The notes beneath the pieces are model-generated. The model was not told the DNA's origin. It saw nothing but the letters and a program-made list of their open reading frames with translations, and searched no databases. Below, one piece after another: positions 6,583 through 9,939 of a stretch of DNA of 9,939 nucleotides. The position numbers were made by a program, and so were the translations under genes. Positions within the stretch are counted from its first letter, which is position 1. Every line of letters begins with the position of its first letter. The stretch is from an uncultured Acidobacteriota bacterium (lineage in GTDB: Bacteria; Acidobacteriota; Thermoanaerobaculia; UBA5066): the NCBI GenBank assembly GCA_937902605.1, contig CALFNC010000522.1, positions 1-9,939 of the forward strand, written 5' to 3'.

Positions 6583-8004
6583 ATGGCGCGCGTCCTCTTC
6601 TTTCAGGAGGCTCTCTACGAAAGCTTTGGGCCTCAGCTCCTCTCGGCCGTCCTGCGCCAGGACGGCCACGACTGCGACATGCTCGTTCTCGCCTGCGACG
6701 GGAAGCGGTCGATTGTCCGCGCGCTCCGGAAAATGCGTCCCGACATCGTCGCGTTCTCGATCTCCTCCTTCGGCTACGCCTGGTCGCTCGAGCTGGCGGC
6801 GCTGGCCAAGAGGGAGGTGGGGGCCGTCACCGTCTTCGGCGGGCCGCATCCGACCTATGCCACGGATTTCGCGCGCCGGAGCGAGGTGGACTTCGCCTGC
6901 CGGGGTGAAGGCGAAGGAGCTCTACTGGAGCTGGTCCGCGCTCTCGCTCAGGGGGGCGACGTCCACAACATCCGGAACCTGATCAGCAAGAACGACGCCG
7001 GGGAGCTGAAGGTCAACCCGCTGCGGCCATTGATACAGGACCTCGATTCCGTTCCCTTCCCCGATCGGAGCATCCATTTCAAATACCCGGCGCTGAGGGA
7101 CCTGCCGTACAAGCGCTTCGCCGTGGGGCGCGGCTGCCCCTACGGATGCACCTTCTGCTTCAACAACGCGGCTAAGAGCATGTACGCCCAGCTCGGCCGG
7201 TACGTCCGGCACCGCTCGCCGGAGAACATCGTCGCCGAGATCCAGCAGGTGCGGAGCCGCTACGGCATCGGCATCGTGGGGATCGTGGACGACACCTTCA
7301 CCGTCGACAAGAAATGGATGCTCCGGTTCCTGGAGCTCTACCGGCGTGAGGTGAAGCTGCCGTTCACCTGTGTGGTCCGGGCGAACGAGCTGGACGAGGA
7401 GGTGACCGAGGCGCTCGGGTCTTCCGGCTGCCGCTACGCGTCCTTCGGCGTCGAAGTGGGGAGCGAGAGGCTCCGCAATACCGTTCTCGGCCGGAGGATG
7501 TCCGACGACCAGATCAAGCGGGCGGCCCACCTCCTGCACGCGAGCGGCGTGAAGTTCCTGACGTACAACATGTTCGGCGTTCCGGGCGAGACGGCGGCCG
7601 ACGGGATGAGGACGATCGGCCTGAATGTCGAGATCGGGGCCGACCTCTTCGGGACCAGCATCTTCCAGCCGCTGGTCGGGACCGAGCTTTACGAGCTTTG
7701 CCGGCGCGAGGGATATCTCGACGACAAGTACGCGGTCGAGGACTACGAAAAGCTCACCACCACGTCGCCGCTCCGGAAGATGCCCGATCTCCCCTTCCTG
7801 GAACGGCTACAGAAGATCGGCTTCATCGCCGTCCACTTTCCGCGGCTCACTCCGTTGATCGAGCTCCTCGCCCACCTCCCGCTCAACCCCCTCTACTCGC
7901 TGGTCTTCAAGGTCAACCTCTTCCTCCGCTTCAAGGTCCGCTTCCAGCTGTCGCTGCGCGACTGCGTCCGCATAGGCTTCCGCGCCCGCGGGCGTTTTGG
8001 CTGA
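6583..8004 (+). CDS. B12-binding-domain radical SAM protein
   Basis: The product is 473 residues, a usual length for class B (cobalamin-binding plus radical SAM) proteins. The N-terminal Rossmann-like domain (about 1-140) contains RPDIVAFSISS (52-62), FGGPHPTYATD (85-95) and CRGEGEGA (106-113), all characteristic of B12-binding radical SAM enzymes. The linker motif DLDSVPFPDR (153-162) leads to the radical SAM barrel with the cluster-binding CxxxCxxC at C185, C189 and C192 (GRGCPYGCTFC), then VDDTF (235-239), FGVEVGSE (288-295) and MFGVPGET (330-337). The DxHxxG base-off cobalamin motif is not seen, as in many members of this class. The C-terminal 80 residues are hydrophobic and basic. Such enzymes methylate or rearrange lipids, tetrapyrroles, hopanoids or natural products; the substrate cannot be read from sequence. 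ATG 6583 is the first available start. Neighbouring genes give no clear substrate clue. Confidence 0.93.
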   Translation: MARVLFFQEALYESFGPQLLSAVLRQDGHDCDMLVLACDGKRSIVRALRKMRPDIVAFSISSFGYAWSLELAALAKREVGAVTVFGGPHPTYATDFARRSEVDFACRGEGEGALLELVRALAQGGDVHNIRNLISKNDAGELKVNPLRPLIQDLDSVPFPDRSIHFKYPALRDLPYKRFAVGRGCPYGCTFCFNNAAKSMYAQLGRYVRHRSPENIVAEIQQVRSRYGIGIVGIVDDTFTVDKKWMLRFLELYRREVKLPFTCVVRANELDEEVTEALGSSGCRYASFGVEVGSERLRNTVLGRRMSDDQIKRAAHLLHASGVKFLTYNMFGVPGETAADGMRTIGLNVEIGADLFGTSIFQPLVGTELYELCRREGYLDDKYAVEDYEKLTTTSPLRKMPDLPFLERLQKIGFIAVHFPRLTPLIELLAHLPLNPLYSLVFKVNLFLRFKVRFQLSLRDCVRIGFRARGRFG

Positions 8005-8090
8005 CCCCATCTCCACCGTTCCTACAGTCTCTATCGGACCCTCGCCGAAAGAGGAGAACGATCAGGGAGAGGCTGGACCTTTTCACCCTC
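8005..8090. other. Convergent intergenic gap without a clear terminator
   Basis: This 86-nt gap separates the ends of two convergent genes. The only fold noticed is a 4-bp stem (cctc/gagg around 8040-8056) with no T-tract on either strand, so I cannot support an intrinsic terminator. Rho-dependent termination or read-through would have to be assumed. Confidence 0.4.
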
Positions 8091-9919
8091 TCACTCCAGA
8101 GCGATCCAGTCGACGCCGATGCCGAGCGGCCGCGGGTCATCCCCCTTCCCGGCCTGCTTCGGTGAGACCACGGGCATCGACAGCTCGATCCTCAGGGGCT
8201 CGTGCCCGCGGAGAGCGGCCGCGGCCAGCGGCGTCAGGTCGAGCCGATGCGCCGCGAAGTCGCCCGGTGGCACAACCAGCGTTCCGGCATCGGCATCGCC
8301 GATCCTCACCCGGACACCGACCGCCTCGCCGAAGGGAGGGCGGCAGCGGACGACGAGGCGGGACGGGAAGAACCCCGGGACCGGAACGTAGAGGACCGAA
8401 GCGCGCCCCGATGTCCAGCGCATGTCGACGCCGAGCGCCGCAATCGTCTCGCGGTCCCAGAATCCCTGCGGATCCCCCTGGTCATCCCACCTGGCGCCGA
8501 GGTCGAGGAACCGTTCCGATGGCCGTGGCTGCCAGAGTTTCTCCGGAGGGATCGAGAAGGTCGCCTCCCTGAAGACGAAGCACCCCTCCGACGGGCGCGA
8601 CCCGCCGGCGAAGGGAGGGAGGCGCGTAGGACGGTCGCATCCGATCGTGTAAGAGCGGGGCCTCGGGAGCGGCCCATAGACCGGCGCCACCGCGACGACG
8701 AGATCGAAGGGGCCGGGATCGATCTTCCGAGTCACGACGCGGGCTCCCGTCTGATCGTCGGTCACGGTCAGCTCCGTCGGGAACCCCTCCCGGACGCCGG
8801 AAAGGATCGCCACTGGCGGACCGTCGAGGCCGGGGACGATCAGGTGCGCCTTCGGCCCCGCCCAGCGGAAGGAGGGACGCCCCGGCTCCTTATCCTTCAA
8901 GCCGAAGCCTGGGCCGAACAGGGGCGGCGCCGGGTCGCGGACGGCCACCGCGAGAAGCCGGTCGATCGCGAGCCTTTCGGCGATCCGACCGCCGTGATAC
9001 CAGCTGTGCCAGACCGGGTCTCGGCGGTCGGGCGGGTCGACCTCATCAGTGAAGTCGGCGAGACGCACGTAGCGCGCGTTGGCCTGCCGGAAGCCCGAGA
9101 CGAGCTCCGAGTCGAGGTATCCCCATGCCACGAGATGCCCTTGCCAACGCTCGGTCCGGAGGAACCCCTGGAAGACGTCGTCGGCGACGATCGTCTCGCG
9201 CCCCGGGTGGACGTACCGCTCGAGGGCGGCCATGGCCTCCGCCACGGGCGGTTCGTGCGTCGCGCTCCACCGCGCCTCCGGCCACGAGTGGACGAAGTAC
9301 GAGGCGGAGAGGACCGCGCCCCCGATAAACACTAGCGGGCCACGTCGAAGGATCGACTCGACACCCGCCCCCACGAGAAGGCTCGCCACGAAGACGAAGG
9401 GGACCGAGTAGCGGCAGGTCGTCCTTCCGTGGAGGAACCACAGCGACCAGACCAGCGGAAGGAGGATGGTCAGGATCGTCACGAGCCCGGCGCGCCGCCG
9501 GGCCGCGAGCCAGACGATCCCGCCCGCCGACAGAAGCGCGAGGAGGATGGCCCGGCCCGGCGAGAGCGCGTCCCTGATGAAGAAGGTGTCGACAAAGCCG
9601 CCGAGGTGCGCCGACGCCTGGGCGTCGGCGCGGAAACCGATCCTCTCGCCGAACGAGGCGAGAAGACCCGAGAGGCCCCCGGCCTGTGCCGCGAGCCAGA
9701 TGCCCCAGGCGCCGCTTCCAGCCACCCCCGAGACCAGGAAGGCGACCGTAGCGTCCTTCCGGTCCCGGAGACGGACGAGACGGAAGGCGTAAAGAGCGAG
9801 GACCGGCCCGAAAGCGAGAACGAGGTGAGGGCGGATGCCGGCGCCCGCGGCCGCTGCGAGCCCGGCGCCGATGGCGAAAAGGCGCGCCGCCCGCCCCGCA
9901 CCGCCCTCGGGCAGCCCCT
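8091..9919 (-). CDS. GT39/ArnT-like polytopic membrane glycosyltransferase, 5' end cut by window edge
   Basis: About 608 residues remain; the reading frame is open to the adapter, so the N-terminus, where the catalytic acidic residues of this fold usually lie, is missing. Numbering from the edge, hydrophobic segments occur at about 13-29, 32-48, 57-78, 123-139, 144-162, 172-187 and 194-209. The segment TCRYSVPFVFVASLLVGAGV (about 167-186) matches the R-Y-x-x-P pattern in the last helices of GT39 / RgtA-D-like lipid-linked sugar transferases. A soluble region of almost 400 residues follows. Its last 140 residues look like a beta jelly-roll and end in DPRPLGIGVDWIALE, a tail pattern I have seen in related membrane glycosyltransferases. 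The GTG at 9725 is an internal Val and not the true start, because coding-like hydrophobic sequence continues upstream. It is convergent with the radical SAM gene. Family assignment is likely; transferase activity cannot be confirmed from the part present. Confidence 0.75.
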
Positions 9920-9939
9920 AGATCGGAAGAGCCGTCGTG
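9920..9939 (-). other. Illumina Read-1 adapter remnant at right end (artefact)
   Basis: The window ends with agatcggaagagc followed by gtcgtg, with one extra c at the join. This is the reverse complement of the same Read-1 adapter found at the left end. Genomic sequence stops at about 9919. The in-frame TAG at 9920-9918 on the minus strand is made partly of adapter and is not a real stop. Confidence 0.95.

Noticed and set aside
8036..8060. Possible terminator between the convergent genes
   Set aside because: The stem is only four base pairs and no T-run follows on either strand.
1..9939. Apparent terminal inverted repeats resembling transposon ends
   Set aside because: Both ends are Illumina adapter sequence; there is no transposase and no target-site duplication.

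Overview
This window is a GC-rich bacterial fragment with no rRNA, tRNA, CRISPR array, phage or transposon signature. Six protein-coding genes fill almost all of it, and no gene-free stretch exceeds about 105 bases. High GC, strong G/C at third codon positions, extracytoplasmic glycan-type proteins and a GT39-like membrane protein with a jelly-roll-like tail suggest a non-model soil, sediment or groundwater bacterium such as Acidobacteriota or a neighbouring phylum. That placement is inference only. Both ends carry Illumina adapter sequence (1-45, and about 9920-9939), so the window is one library molecule or contig with untrimmed ends, and both terminal genes are cut by those ends.

Layout. 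(1) Positions 46-5143, minus strand, hold four genes in one direction. In transcription order they are a 141-residue lipoprotein (5143-4718), a 231-residue lipoprotein with a concanavalin-like or DUF1080-like fold (4635-3940), a 600-residue exported protein with a helical front half and a TIM-barrel-like back half (3922-2120), and a GH20 beta-N-acetylhexosaminidase whose 3' end is lost at the window edge. Gaps are 82 and 17 bases, and the last junction is an overlap or near-contact, so an operon is likely. An AT-rich patch at about 5190-5228 is the best promoter candidate. (2) A membrane-anchored HEAT-repeat protein (6479-5226, minus) lies upstream of the operon in the same direction. (3) A B12-binding-domain radical SAM protein (6583-8004, plus) is divergent from the HEAT-repeat gene. 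(4) A GT39/ArnT-like polytopic membrane protein with a large soluble C-terminal region (8091 to the right edge, minus) converges on it and lacks its N-terminus.

The four-gene block reads as a small envelope-located module acting on glycans that contain N-acetylhexosamine: a catalytic GH20 enzyme, an exported barrel protein that may be an unrecognised hydrolase or binder, and two lipoproteins that could bind substrate or tether the others. No SusC/SusD pair, transporter or regulator is visible. The radical SAM and GT39-like genes could belong to envelope lipid or polysaccharide synthesis, but the sequence does not link them to the GH20 block. The most novel part is the exported barrel protein and its lipoprotein partners.
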